Below, piece by piece: positions 14,569 through 24,164 of a stretch of DNA of 64,000 nucleotides (positions are counted from its first letter, which is position 1; every line of letters starts with the position of its first letter). The notes under the pieces were generated by a model. That model saw nothing but the letters and a program-made list of their open reading frames with translations, did not search any database and was not told the origin of the DNA. Where the stretch lies: positions 9,494,345 through 9,558,344 of the forward strand of contig CM073326.1 of assembly GCA_037043015.1 (NCBI GenBank), given 5' to 3'. Made by a program: the position numbers and the translations under genes. Origin of the DNA: Bryum argenteum (taxonomy: Eukaryota; Streptophyta; Bryopsida; Bryales; Bryaceae).

Positions 14569-14802
14569 AAGGCACTACACTAAATAGGTAGATTAGTGTT
14601 AAATACACTAATTTATATAAACATGTTATAACTTTTTACTGTTGGTCAATATTTTTACACTCTACATTCATCAAGTTGGAGATCCTTTCATAGTAATGGA
14701 ATCAATACTCTTGATAAAAAATTTCTAGTAAAAGTAAAAACTTACAACATTTTCAAATCTTATTAAAATCTAACACTAATCTACCTATTCAGTGTAGTGG
14801 TC
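14569..14802. mobile_element. Foldback MITE, about 32-bp terminal inverted repeats
   Basis: The left arm, GGCACTACACTAAATAGGTA then GATTAGTGTTA (from 14569), is mirrored by the right arm (14771-14802), read on the minus strand as ACCACTACACTGAATAGG then TAGATTAGTGTTA. The 170-bp interior is AT-rich and noncoding. The CACTACACTRAATAG termini suit a CACTA-derived MITE. Confidence 0.7.
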
Positions 14803-14815
14803 AGGTAGGAACTAA

Positions 14816-14950
14816 CATAGTGTTCACTGCGAGAGGGATTAGTAGTCTGCCTTTGGTGTGATGACCTTCGAGCATACATCCAATGATAGGTCAAACGAAT
14901 ACTCTATTCAGGTTGGCCTCTAAATAGGTTGGAGTTTCTCCTCTTCTTCT
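14816..14950. repeat. Dispersed repeat, second copy of the 4249-4390 family
   Basis: CATAGTGTTCACTGCGAGAG, GGATTAGTAGTCTG and AAATAGGTTGGAG follow the same order and spacing as in the reductase-intron copy. Confidence 0.55.
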
Positions 14951-15456
14951 TCTTCTATGCTTATAATTTTGTTCAAGTTTATGAAATTGTGAGGTGGAGG
15001 GCAAGAGGTTTTTTTTAGGCAAGTTTATCGACACTAATTACATCAAGTGACGGGCTTGTAACATCAAGTGTTTATAAGTAAGGCAAATTTACAAATACAA
15101 AGTTGGCCTTTGAGTGCCTTCAATACCAGCCTCCTATGCTAATTTAGGGTTGAGTATAAATGTTTTTTAAAGCGAATTACTTTTAAAGATGAGGTAGAAT
15201 CTTGCACAACCATTAGAATGAACAATTTAGAATTTTCTTGTTATCATAAATTTTCATCTTGCATGTAACTCATGCAATCACAAAGTAGAATGTTGACTTT
15301 TAGGTTGAGTTAGTTTTGTTACTTCTAAACATGCACATTCTTTTACATAAATGCTATAAATTAATATAAAACTTGAAAAGTTTGTTCCTTCTGATTGCTA
15401 ATCACTCAATACTAGTAATTAAATATTGCATTATATCAAATATAGTGAATGTCTAA
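14951..15456. other. Noncoding AT-rich, nothing recognised
   Basis: No coding signal or repeat seen. Confidence 0.35.
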
Positions 15457-15546
15457 AGTGTTAAGTGATATGTGTCTTGTACCTCTAATTTTCCCTTGTC
15501 CGGTGGCCATCGGGATATTTCATTCCGAATTAAGTGTTAAGTGATA
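15457..15546. repeat. Short insert between direct repeats; shares a 22-nt head with 43751
   Basis: AAGTGTTAAGTGATAT is present at both 15457-15472 and 15531-15546. Between them, 15498-15519 is identical over 22 nt to the first 22 nt of the 86-bp insert at 43751. Both copies also continue with a CATT-N-CGAA word. This looks like a truncated or rearranged member of the same tiny retroposon family, although its left boundary differs from that of the other copy. Confidence 0.55.
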
Positions 15547-15802
15547 TCTATCTTCTACTTTAATTACTAAAGTGGACGGAAGTCATTTCATCGTCATTTG
15601 AGGTTTGGTCAACTTCTGGTTTACTATATTTGGCTCAAATAAAGTTCAAACCTCTCGCAAGGGTGTAGAGGTTTTTCACACCTTTCCAAAAAGTCATTAC
15701 GCGCTTCAAAGATTCCTTATACTTTAGGAGAGAATTACAATCGAAGTTTGAAAACACTATTTGAAATCTGCCCAAACTCTGACATATGCTCACTTATTCT
15801 CT

Positions 15803-15807
15803 AAATT
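15803..15807. other. Target-site duplication, left (AAATT)
   Basis: AAATT immediately precedes the TG of the left LTR and is repeated at 21379-21383 after the CA of the right LTR. A 5-bp duplication is typical of Ty3/gypsy integration. Confidence 0.93.
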
Positions 15808-16066
15808 TGTAAGAGTCTAGCTGTCAAAACAAGCAAAAACTACAAAAGAAATATATTGATCCAAGACTTAGGTTTACAATGAATAAGAGTCCCTTATATA
15901 CTAATCTCTTGGCTCAACTGCCGAGGCTATACTTTAGCTCTACTGCCGAGGCTATACTTTAGCTCTACTGCCGAGGCTATACTTTAGCTCTATTGCCGAA
16001 GTTCTATTTATAAAATTAATAGCGAGTGAACATCCGAGCTTATCAACGAGGCCTTGGCCCATGACA
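15808..16066 (-). repeat. 3' LTR (259 bp)
   Basis: Begins TGTAAGAGTC and ends GGCCCATGACA on the plus strand; on the element strand this is TGTCATGG...CTCTTACA. It contains three copies of a 25-bp unit (CTGCCGAGGCTATACTTTAG plus CTCTA) at about 15919-15993, one more than the 5' LTR. It differs from the 5' LTR at three other positions, all C/T on the plus strand. Confidence 0.96.
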
Positions 16067-16070
16067 AATG

Positions 16071-16094
16071 CCTCCTCCTCCTCCTCCTCCTCCT
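16071..16094 (-). other. Polypurine tract
   Basis: Plus-strand (CCT)x8, so (AGG)x8 on the element strand, four bases inside the 3' LTR. This is the expected place for the plus-strand primer. A pure trinucleotide repeat is unusual for this role. Confidence 0.8.
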
Positions 16095-16214
16095 GTGCTG
16101 ATGAATTAACAAGTGTCATACAAGAGAATGTGCCCAAGGAATATCGGTACCAGACGCGCGCAACAAGCGCTCATAATCGTCTAAGGCCATGACATTTTGT
16201 AATTGGCAAACGGA

Positions 16215-16640
16215 GTTAAAAGAGGCTCCGTTCATCCCGTCCACTTTACAAGTAGTTGTCAACCGCGCCCACGACGTCGATGTTGCAACACTCTTTCAAC
16301 AGCATACTCGTCTTCGCTAGTGGATGCCTCGAAAGCGGGATTGCTCAAAACAACACCGGGCTCATTATCACGTGAGGTAGTTGGGAAGGCAACGGATCTC
16401 ACCGCCTTCTTCACTAAACTCACATGAAAAAAAAGCAGGATGAATACCGACGGTGTATTCAAACGAACCGCATGTGTACCTACACACTCCAATACACGAT
16501 AAGGAAGAGCAATCCAATCAAGCTTCTTGATTTGGCGGGACGTGTTGATGTTCTTCAACTTCAACCACACACGATCACCCGGACGAAAATCCTCGGCCAC
16601 CGCGTCGTGTATTTGGTAGCGTTCTTGAGTCTTGCGCGAA
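16215..16640 (-). pseudogene. Chromovirus integrase C-terminus: GPY/F module and chromodomain
   Basis: On the minus strand, EDFRPGDRVWLKLKNINTSR, KKLDW, LNTPS and FHVSLVKK give the GPY/F-like module. Downstream, DEYAVERVLQHRRR begins a chromodomain, and after a one-base shift YL-KWTG-EPLLTPFANYK completes the strand-and-helix pattern (family: YLVKWKGY...TWEP..N). The chromodomain directs integration to marked chromatin in this group. Frameshifts occur at the NTPS segment and inside the chromodomain, so this copy is non-functional. Confidence 0.8.
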
Positions 16641-17700
16641 TGGCCATTGCCGTTGTTGCCGATTCACTGAATTACACGATCTTTCAACAAGCTTGCGTCC
16701 TTTTTCCGCCGGTGACAACGAAGAACCCGCCTCCTCGGGTATAGTAATATTCATGACCGAATGATGATAACCGTGAGTCATAAAAATGCGACATACCTAT
16801 AGATCGCGACACACGATTATTCAACGCCATCATCGCGATCGGCAATCGAAAAGCCCAATCTTCTTGCTCAAATGTCGTGAAAATACGAAGATATGTTTCA
16901 AGCTCTTGATTCGCCCCTCTCTGTTGCACCATCTGTCTCCGGATGGAAAGTCGCCGACAACCGACGCGTAATCTTCATCAATCTGCATACTTGGCCCAAA
17001 GCAGACTAACAAATTGACTACCACGATTCGACACACTGCTGCAGGCAATCCGTGATCTTTGAAAAACTTGCTCTAAAAGTTTGAGAGCACATCAAGTGCA
17101 CAAATTGTCTTCATAGGCACAAAGAATGATAGATTTGGACAAACGGTCTGTCTCAACCGTGATATTTTGACGATCGGCCGCTTGGTGCCAATCCGTAATA
17201 AAATCAATGGAGAGCTCGGTCAAATCCGTGCGGAATTGACAAAGGTTTTAGCAACCCGCTTCGCGCTCCTCCCGCCAAATCTTCGATTTTCCACACACGC
17301 GTTGCGATTCGCATAAATCTCCGAACATCTTGTGTCAACCTGGCCACGTATATTCACGCGCAATCAAGTCACGCGTACCCTCACGCACTGGATGTCCCGC
17401 TAGTGGTGAATCATGAGTAGATTGGATCAAACGCGTCCGAAGAGGTTCGTGCGCCGGAATCCATATTCGTCCACGCCAACGCAATCGATGACCTGAATCT
17501 ACAAAACACTCACTAATCGTGATAGGTAAGTCCCATTCTTTAGGTAGTCGGCGCTCACCATCCATAACCGCCTTTCGCATCTTCCAATAACGATGATTTG
17601 TTTGCAGGGCAACATCCCATAATGCAATCATCTCTGCGTCAATAAATGGACATATGGGACGCGGAGTCATTATCGACTCTGTAGCAAGAGCCTCTTTCTC
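16640..17700 (-). pseudogene. Chromovirus integrase, broken
   Basis: The zinc-finger start is seen as THDSPLAGHP and EYTWPG (HHCC type), followed by the core ELSIDFITDWHQAADRQNIT, TDRLSKSIIL, VSNRGSQFVS and ERANQELETYL. The first catalytic Asp (DFIT) and the Glu (ANQELE region) are present. The middle catalytic Asp, normally in the SDRG motif, reads Asn (VSNRG, near 17020). At least four frame changes and stops interrupt it. Confidence 0.82.
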
Positions 17701-17778
17701 TGAATCTGCATCACCATCTGTGATCCATGCGGATTTAGCGACAACCTTCACAACGCCATCATCTCCGTCCAAAAGCTG

Positions 17779-18235
17779 ATGATATCGATTCATAATACGA
17801 TCATCATCTGCGTGTTGGGGAAGATCTTGTTCCCGACGAGAAAGTGCATCCGACTGAACTTGATCCTTGTCAGGCTTGTGCGCGATCTCAAAGTCAAAAT
17901 CATTCAACTCGTAGGCCCAACGCATTTGCCTCTCGCTCAAATGTTGCTTCTTCTGAAAATAAGTCAAATTGCGATGATTTGAACTCACTTCAAAATGTTG
18001 GCCAACAAGTAATGTACGCCACTCGCGGATGCAATGTACAACTGCTAGCATTTCCTTGTCATGAATCGGATAATTGGAGTCCATTTGACCGTGTGTTTCT
18101 TCGAGAAATAAGCAACCGCATGCCAAAGACCGTCCACCTTTTGCATTAAGGTGCCACCAACAAAGATAACCGGAGGAATCACATTCAATGGTTGTTTCCA
18201 ACCTGGAGTCCATTTAACGAAAGACCGGCGCATGA
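17779..18235 (-). pseudogene. Chromovirus RNase H, broken
   Basis: ECDSSGYL, GGTLMQKVDG, WHAVAYFSKKHT, NYPIHDKEMLAVVHCIREWR, SSNHRNLTYFQ and RQMRWAYELNDFDFEIAHKP are the canonical Ty3 RNase H segments in order. The family motif SDHRNL is SNHRNL here (about 17965-17985), an Asp to Asn change. Two adjacent frames must be combined near 18100-18200, so a frameshift is present. Confidence 0.88.
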
Positions 18236-18399
18236 ATTAATGCCTCCTTCAATCGATCAAAGGCATGTTGACATTTCGATGTCCAATGGAAAGGTTGATC
18301 TTTCCTCGTTAGTCGTAGTAAGAGGCTCGCAATGTTAGAATATCCATCTATGAATTGTCGATAATAATTGCGTAAAACCTAAAAATCCACATAACTCCT

Positions 18400-19280
18400 T
18401 TCACTTTTGTTGGCGGCTCCCATTGTGAATTGCCTCAAGTTTTTCTTTGGATCACCGCAAACCCCAACCGGTCTTCACCAAATATCCAAGATCTTAATAG
18501 TGCCCCGCTTCAAACTCGCTCTTATCAAAATCAAGTTGAAGCCTGCGTTAGCAAACTACGGATGATCCGAGAATCGCATCACGATGTTCTTTTTGAGTAT
18601 CACTATAGATTACCACGTCATCAATATATGCGGAGCGAAGATATATCCAATTCGTCGCGAAGTATCCAATTAATATATATTTGAAAAAAAGTTGCGGTCA
18701 TGCGTCGCTCCCAAACGGTGTGACCAACCACTCATATAAGCCAAAGCGTGTTTTGAACGCCGTTTTCCACTCGTCACCTTCTTTCACACGTATCCGATGA
18801 AACGCAGAGATTACATCAACTTGGAGATATATTTGTCGCAAAGAATGGATCTTAACGTCTCATCAATGCGCGGAATCGGATAGTTGTCCTTCCGACTCAT
18901 CTCGTTCAATCGCCGATAGTCAACACAGTAATCGCAATCCTCCGTCCAGGTTTCTTCACAAATATGACCGGAGGCTGCTGCGGAGTGAATTACTTACGCG
19001 AATAAATCCATTATCCAACAACTCCGTAAGGGTCTTGCGCAAAACTAATAATTGATCCTTGGACATCCGATACAATGGCGTGGCGGGGATATCATCATTA
19101 GTCTTCCTTCAATAAGATTGATCTCGTGATCAACCCCTTTCCTACGGGAGCAACGACTTTGCATCTTGTCGATTAAAAGCGTCAATAATCGCATGAGAGC
19201 GGTCGGGAGCATGTTGTGCGGGTCCCTATACACCTTCTTGTTGTAGTGCCTTACGGATGTCAACCAAGTGGGCACTAAAA
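18400..19280 (-). pseudogene. Chromovirus reverse transcriptase, broken
   Basis: The minus strand carries GVDHEINLIEG near 19110-19140, the palm region with family-like CVDYRRLNEM around 18900, and the catalytic YIDD box at 18617-18628 (AYIDDVVIYS). The open frame is repeatedly lost by single-base shifts. The catalytic Asp pair itself is intact. Confidence 0.85.
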
Positions 19281-19771
19281 ACCTCTACTTGGTTCACCGC
19301 TTCCGCAAAGTTTGAATCATTGATGCACATATCTCTTGCGCTTGGCTCCAACGTAATCGGTCGAGTCTTCACAATCATCTTGAAAGGTTTTCGAATGCAA
19401 ACCTCTTCTTTAGCAGGTCGAACACTTGCATCATGTCGCTCCATCCAACCTTTTCCCAAGATTATATCATCTATCTGTGCTGGAATAACATAGGCAACAA
19501 TCTTCTCCTCCATACCATCAATATCGGCCATAAAATTTGCAATTTGGCAAATCGTAGGCCGCTTCTTCATTGTCGTAACTTGCTCCAAAGATCTAGGTTG
19601 AATAGATGACGCATCCAACCCTCTCCGTCGAACAAATTGCTCAGACACAGTTGCAAAGCATTGGCATCCAGAATCACACAAAGTACGAGTAGATATAATT
19701 GAGTTTATTAAAACATCAAGATACATATCACCCGTGTCTAAGCTGTCTCCTAGATTCTTCAACTTTGACAA
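19226..19771 (-). pseudogene. Chromovirus aspartic protease region
   Basis: The longest intact stretch of the element, 181 codons. LCDSGCQCFATVS carries the D-S-G active-site triad (family DTG/DSG), and DIILGKGWMERHDA is the conserved ILG..W..H segment that follows the protease. It processes the Gag-Pol polyprotein in active relatives. It runs into the broken RT region at its 3' side. Confidence 0.85.
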
Positions 19772-19969
19772 CCTGCCTCCACGCCTCCGACTGAGTCTTA
19801 TGCCGGAAGCTGCTCGTTTTCCGACTCTACATCAGAGTCACAACTCTCCATCTCTTTGACCTCCTCTATCTTGACATTTCTCTTCTTTTCATCGCGCGCA
19901 CTATCGAAGTTTTGTCCGCGCTTTCTTTTCTTCTTCTTCTCATTGCCTTCACTTGCTTGGATGAGCAAG

Positions 19970-20990
19970 TCATTCAGACGTGACTCGCTTCAAACATAAA
20001 AAAACAGCGTCCCTCTTGGCGACACCGTTGTTGTTCCTCCAAAGTCAGACGTCTCCGAAGCTTGCTTATTTGGACTATAGGCATCCAATCCATCTCATCT
20101 CCAACTGGCCATACGCGATTTGATGTCGCGATCGGAGTCTGACGACCATTCGATATTGCAAGCAATCAAGTTGAGCCGATCGCCAACATAGCTTGGACAA
20201 ACATACCATAATCGATGTACGTCACGGGTCCAATCATCGCGTTGCATCTCTCGAGTTGAGAGCACCGCGAAGATATCCTATCTTCACCATATCCGGAACC
20301 ATGGTAAGTTGACTCTCACCAAGCTCCTTCTCAAACTTGGGCAAGAATGTTGCGAATGACTCCCTACCATGCTTCGTTGCTTGAAGCCGATTCAATGCCT
20401 GCATTTCTTTGCATTCGGGTCGATGTAAACGTATTTGTCAAGATGTTGAATAAAAGTCGCCGCATTGCAACCACGTTGATTTTGGTAGAAAGATACTACC
20501 ATCATCCGCGCCTTCGCGTCCATCCTCGAAAAACAAGTATGCGGCTTAATCTTGAGGGTGTACCAAATACTCCATCAATTCGAAGCTTGTTATCCGCTTC
20601 GACCTTCCATATCGGGTAGCCCTTGCGACTCCCGTCAAACTTTGAAATATCGCGGCAATCGCTTGCGCAATGCGACGGCAGTTCCTCCATATTGTTCTTT
20701 GCATCGATTGCGGCATCATCTCGCGATGAAGACGGACCTCCTAAACTCGTGAATTGTCCGCCCATTTGGAGCCACTGCGGCGATTGTTGTGCAACCAATC
20801 GCTTTCGATAGCCAACTTCTCACCATCGGAGAAACTTGAAGTTGTGTGCGCAACCTCACGATCTCTGTTGATAGTCTTCCGCCGTAATTTCTCCTTGCGC
20901 TGCTGCTGCTTTGCTGCAAGATCTCATCATCGATCATCCAGGCGTTCTCCATCTCAAAAGCAACACCTCTCAATCAACTCCTCGGGCTTC
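19970..20990 (-). pseudogene. Chromovirus gag, broken
   Basis: The minus strand reads, across at least three frames, a Gln/Ser-rich N-terminal part, KFDGSRKGYPIWKVEADNKL (a typical chromovirus capsid segment) near 20580-20640, and RRRLTLEEQQRCRQEGRCF near 20000-20060, which in relatives leads into the CCHC zinc knuckle. Here the knuckle is disrupted at a run of seven Ts/As. Confidence 0.78.
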
Positions 20991-21131
20991 GCAAAGCCTT
21001 CAAATGCGTCCGGTTTCGTGGCTATCTTCAATCACTACCACGAGGGTGGATAAGTTCCTCAATCTAATCAATGTCCTACTTTCGTCGTTTGAAAAAACAA
21101 GGGAGGATGAAGCCCTTCAGAAAATCAAGAG

Positions 21132-21142
21132 AAGTCTTGGAT
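21132..21142 (-). other. Primer-binding site, self-priming type
   Basis: Two bases inside the 5' LTR the element strand reads ATCCAAGACTT. This is the exact reverse complement of AAGTCTTGGAT inside the LTR (21196-21206), the predicted first 11 nt of the transcript. It does not match the TGGTATCAGAGC word of the plant initiator-Met primer site. The arrangement is that of Tf1, where the folded mRNA 5' end primes minus-strand DNA. Confidence 0.8.
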
Positions 21143-21144
21143 TA

Positions 21145-21378
21145 TGTAAGAGTCTAGTTGTCAAAACAAGCAAAAACTACAAAAGAAATATATTGATCCA
21201 AGACTTAGGTTTACAATGAATAAGAGTCCTTTATATACTAATCTCTTGGCTCAACTGCCGAGGCTATACTTTAGCTCTACTGCCGAGGCTATACTTTAGC
21301 TCTACTGCCGAAGTTCTATTTATAAAATTAATAGCGAGTGAACATCCGAGCTTATCAACGAGGCCTTGGCCCATGACA
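21145..21378 (-). repeat. 5' LTR (234 bp)
   Basis: Upstream LTR of the minus-strand element. U3 would be about 21207-21378 and contains two copies of the 25-bp CTGCCGAGGC unit (about 21254-21303). R/U5 would be 21145-21206. Confidence 0.95.
21206..21237 (-). promoter_or_regulatory. LTR core promoter: TATA box and predicted transcript start
   Basis: The minus strand has TATATAA at 21237-21231. The segment complementary to the primer-binding site begins at 21206, 31 nt downstream of the first T, exactly where a TATA-directed start should fall. The same spacing is present in the other LTR (15900 and 15869). Confidence 0.75.
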
Positions 21379-21383
21379 AAATT
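21379..21383. other. Target-site duplication, right (AAATT)
   Basis: Matches 15803-15807. Confidence 0.93.
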
Positions 21384-23206
21384 TGCCTAAAATCACTTAC
21401 ATCGCGGTAACTTCAAGAATTTACCAAAAATCAAATTTATTTTTTTTTTTCCTTTTGTCTTTTTCTATTTCTTTTTATTTCTCATGTAAAATAATAAGGT
21501 TCAAAGGCATGATTTCATCTTTTGGATTATCAATCTATTTATTTTTCACATGCCATTTCTACAACAATGGCTAAAAATTTATTCTTCAACTTTGAACATT
21601 ATGATCTCACAATTGGTAAGGAATTTGAATGTGAGCTTTACTACACATATACACATACAAGTTAGGTACTATATCTTATGGTTACAAACCTAAAAATACG
21701 TCAAATTTTGAAATCTTTCACCTTGCATCAAAAGGGGGTAGGTTTTGCTATATTTAATGACTTTCTAGCTGTTTTGAGGCTATTCCACATTAGGGGTTAA
21801 AGCATTCAAGTAGGAAAAACGTCTTCAAAGGGCTTTAATACTTGTCAAACACCAACGGTTGCACTCCAAACAATAATCTGAGCCATACGTGCCAAATAGT
21901 CTATTCATGACAGCATCATCAAAGGCCTCATCATTTTAAGTACATCTTTATTGCATAGGTTTTTGAGAATTTTCAACGTGGTCGCTTCGACTTTAAATGT
22001 CAAAAACTTGTCGGCATTTTGTGACCTTTATTTGATCTTTTAGTTTCTTTTGACGTCAGCTTTTGGTAGTCTTCTTTTTATCATCTCTTTAGAATTTCAC
22101 TCATTATGCCAATTTGACATCGCTAAACCAACATGTAAAAAAATCTAAATTTATTCCTCCTTTTGTCTCCTTATCCATTCCTCCTTTATTTTACTTGTAG
22201 CCTATTATTTTTTCTACTTATTCCCTCCTCCCTGGTGTCCTTGTTCCCTGGTCTACATCTTTTCTTGGACAAGACACCTATTATTTAATTAATCATCTAA
22301 GATTCAGAGCATTTTAAATAGACATGCTAATTAGAATTTCGGCGTGCACTTTTTGTAAAAGTTGCCACTTCTTGGAGGTATTGTCCAAGCGCACCATACT
22401 TAAGTCTCTCATAAAGACAACTTAAAACTAATGTAGAAGATAAATTTGAAAATAAACTCAAAATATAGGCACATAAAAACCTGTAAAAGAAATGAACAAG
22501 AGACTCGATAATTATGTCTTCAAAAGGCTAACAACACTTTGACAATAAAAAATGATGAAACTGAAGAGTTGAAGATGTTTGTAGCCTTTGTATATCTTTA
22601 AAGGCCTTTGGTATACACACTCCAAAATTTATCACAGTTACTCAAATATATTCTTCTTCAATTCATCATTATAATGTAGTATCATAATGAACAAGTACAT
22701 GTTTGCATAGTTATATAAGCTATACGGTGGGGCCGGGGGGTATCAATGGAATCTAACATCAACTTTGAAATTAAAATTGCACATGTTCATCCTGGATTAT
22801 TTTTTATGATTTTAAATGCATTTAAACAAGGAGAAGAAAAAATGCAACCTTTTATTTCCAAACTCTAAACTCTGTAAGTAGTGATAAAGCATTGGCATTT
22901 ACCAAATTATAAAAGCCCTATGAGAGCCCAAAGTCTTGCTCATAGGTTCATATGCTCAAGTTTTTGAAATTAGCATTATCCAAGATAGGCCCAAAAAGTT
23001 TTTGAAAGTTTTCGTGTGCCTCAAAGTAAAGAATGTTATCTTGAATCATATCAACTATTTGTACTTAATTGTTGTAAGTATATATTGACATTTTTGTCAC
23101 GTTATCTCAGCCAACATTTTTTAACACAATCTTTATCAATGTAAAATTAAATTCTCCTAATAGTCAAAACCAATTTCTATTTTAACTTTGAGAATTATGA
23201 TATTAT
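21384..23206. other. Noncoding AT-rich; contains a fragment of a dispersed repeat
   Basis: No gene seen. Around 21655-21755, words such as ACAAGTTAGGTACTA, GTTACAAACCTAAAAATACG and TTTCACCTTGCATCAAAAG match, on the opposite strand, the repeat at about 54390-54490. Confidence 0.45.
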
Positions 23207-23362
23207 CACTAAAAAAAATTATTGTCCTAAATGTTGTCTAGACATTTGCATAACATAAGAAATTCATTTTTCAAATGACATAAAATTGTGTTCGTAATTA
23301 TGTCTATAATGACAATTAAGGACAGTTCTAGACAACATTTTAGAACAATATTTCTACTATTG
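23207..23362. mobile_element. CACTA-type MITE
   Basis: The left end CACTAAAAAAAATTATTGTC then CTAAATGTTGTCTAGAC is mirrored by the right end, read on the minus strand as CAATAGTAGAAATATTGTTC then TAAAATGTTGTCTAGAAC. It is about 156 bp, noncoding, and the target duplication is not visible. It lies upstream of the DDI1 start. Confidence 0.6.
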
Positions 23363-24164
23363 TCCAAAGAGATCTTTAATTATGAAATTAATGAGTAGTT
23401 GATTCATTATATAACCTTATGTGGAAATTCAATGTTCTAATGTTTCAATATGCCTTTTACATCGTTTTGTAGACATTTACCTTATTAACGGGGAAACAAG
23501 AATTCAAAGTTTCTTCATTCATTACTACCAAGCTCATGCCACGTTTGACAATTATTAACTCAGAAACGCATCACACTTATTATCTTTTGATTGGTTCAGA
23601 GTAATGTTGATATTCAAAATTCCAAGTGGACATTGAGTTTTACACAAACTTGTGTGAAAATGACGACATAGTGAGGTAGTTGAAAATTATGAAAATAATA
23701 ATTGCATACTAGCCAAAAACAATCATTTTCTTAATACTACAAGGGACTCTCTTAAGTTTTATTTGTCAATTCTCAATTGTCATCACATAAATAGTAAAGC
23801 ATTATAATCTATAATGTGGTATACATGTATACGTAAACATCAAGTACAATATCGTATACCACAAATCTCTTGAAATACACCACAAATCAAAGAATTTCAC
23901 CTTGCATCAAAATAGGGAAGTTTCAAGTGAACCTAAACCTCTAGAAAATTGATTAATACATTGAACAACTTGCACACACAAATAATAATGTGTTCAATCA
24001 AAGTGCCACCAACATACTCAAACTTGAAGCATTCCAAAAAAAATTATGGGAATTTTTTGTTAAGCATGTGGAGATGAGGCAAAAATATTCTATATAGAAA
24101 TTGCTTGGGGAAGAAGTTTTTCGAGCAACTAATATGTTGGTATTGACACAAAAAATTACACAAA
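23363..24164. other. DDI1 5' flank
   Basis: AT-rich and without coding content. It should include the DDI1 promoter and leader; I see no distinct element. Confidence 0.35.

Larger units (their letters stand above)
15808..21378 (-). mobile_element. Complete but defective Ty3/gypsy chromovirus, self-priming type
   Basis: A 5571-bp LTR retrotransposon on the minus strand, bounded by near-identical LTRs, each TG...CA, and an AAATT target duplication. Element order 5' to 3' is LTR, PBS, gag, protease, reverse transcriptase, RNase H, integrase with GPY/F module, chromodomain, polypurine tract, LTR. The integrase tail (FRPGDRVWLKLKNI ... KKLDW ... FHVSLVKK) and gag (KFDGSRKGYPIWK) resemble fungal chromoviruses more than the common plant clades; Tcn1-like elements of this kind are known from fungi and also from mosses. 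The coding part is broken by many single-base shifts and some stops, so the copy cannot encode its own proteins. The LTRs differ by only three transitions and one 25-bp unit, so insertion was recent. Confidence 0.93.

Noticed and set aside
17779..18149. Plus-strand frames inside the LTR element
   Set aside because: Shadows of the minus-strand RNase H and integrase coding sequence.
21132..21144. tRNA-type primer-binding site
   Set aside because: The sequence after the LTR does not resemble the initiator-Met word TGGTATCAGA or another tRNA end I know, while the internal self-complementarity is exact.
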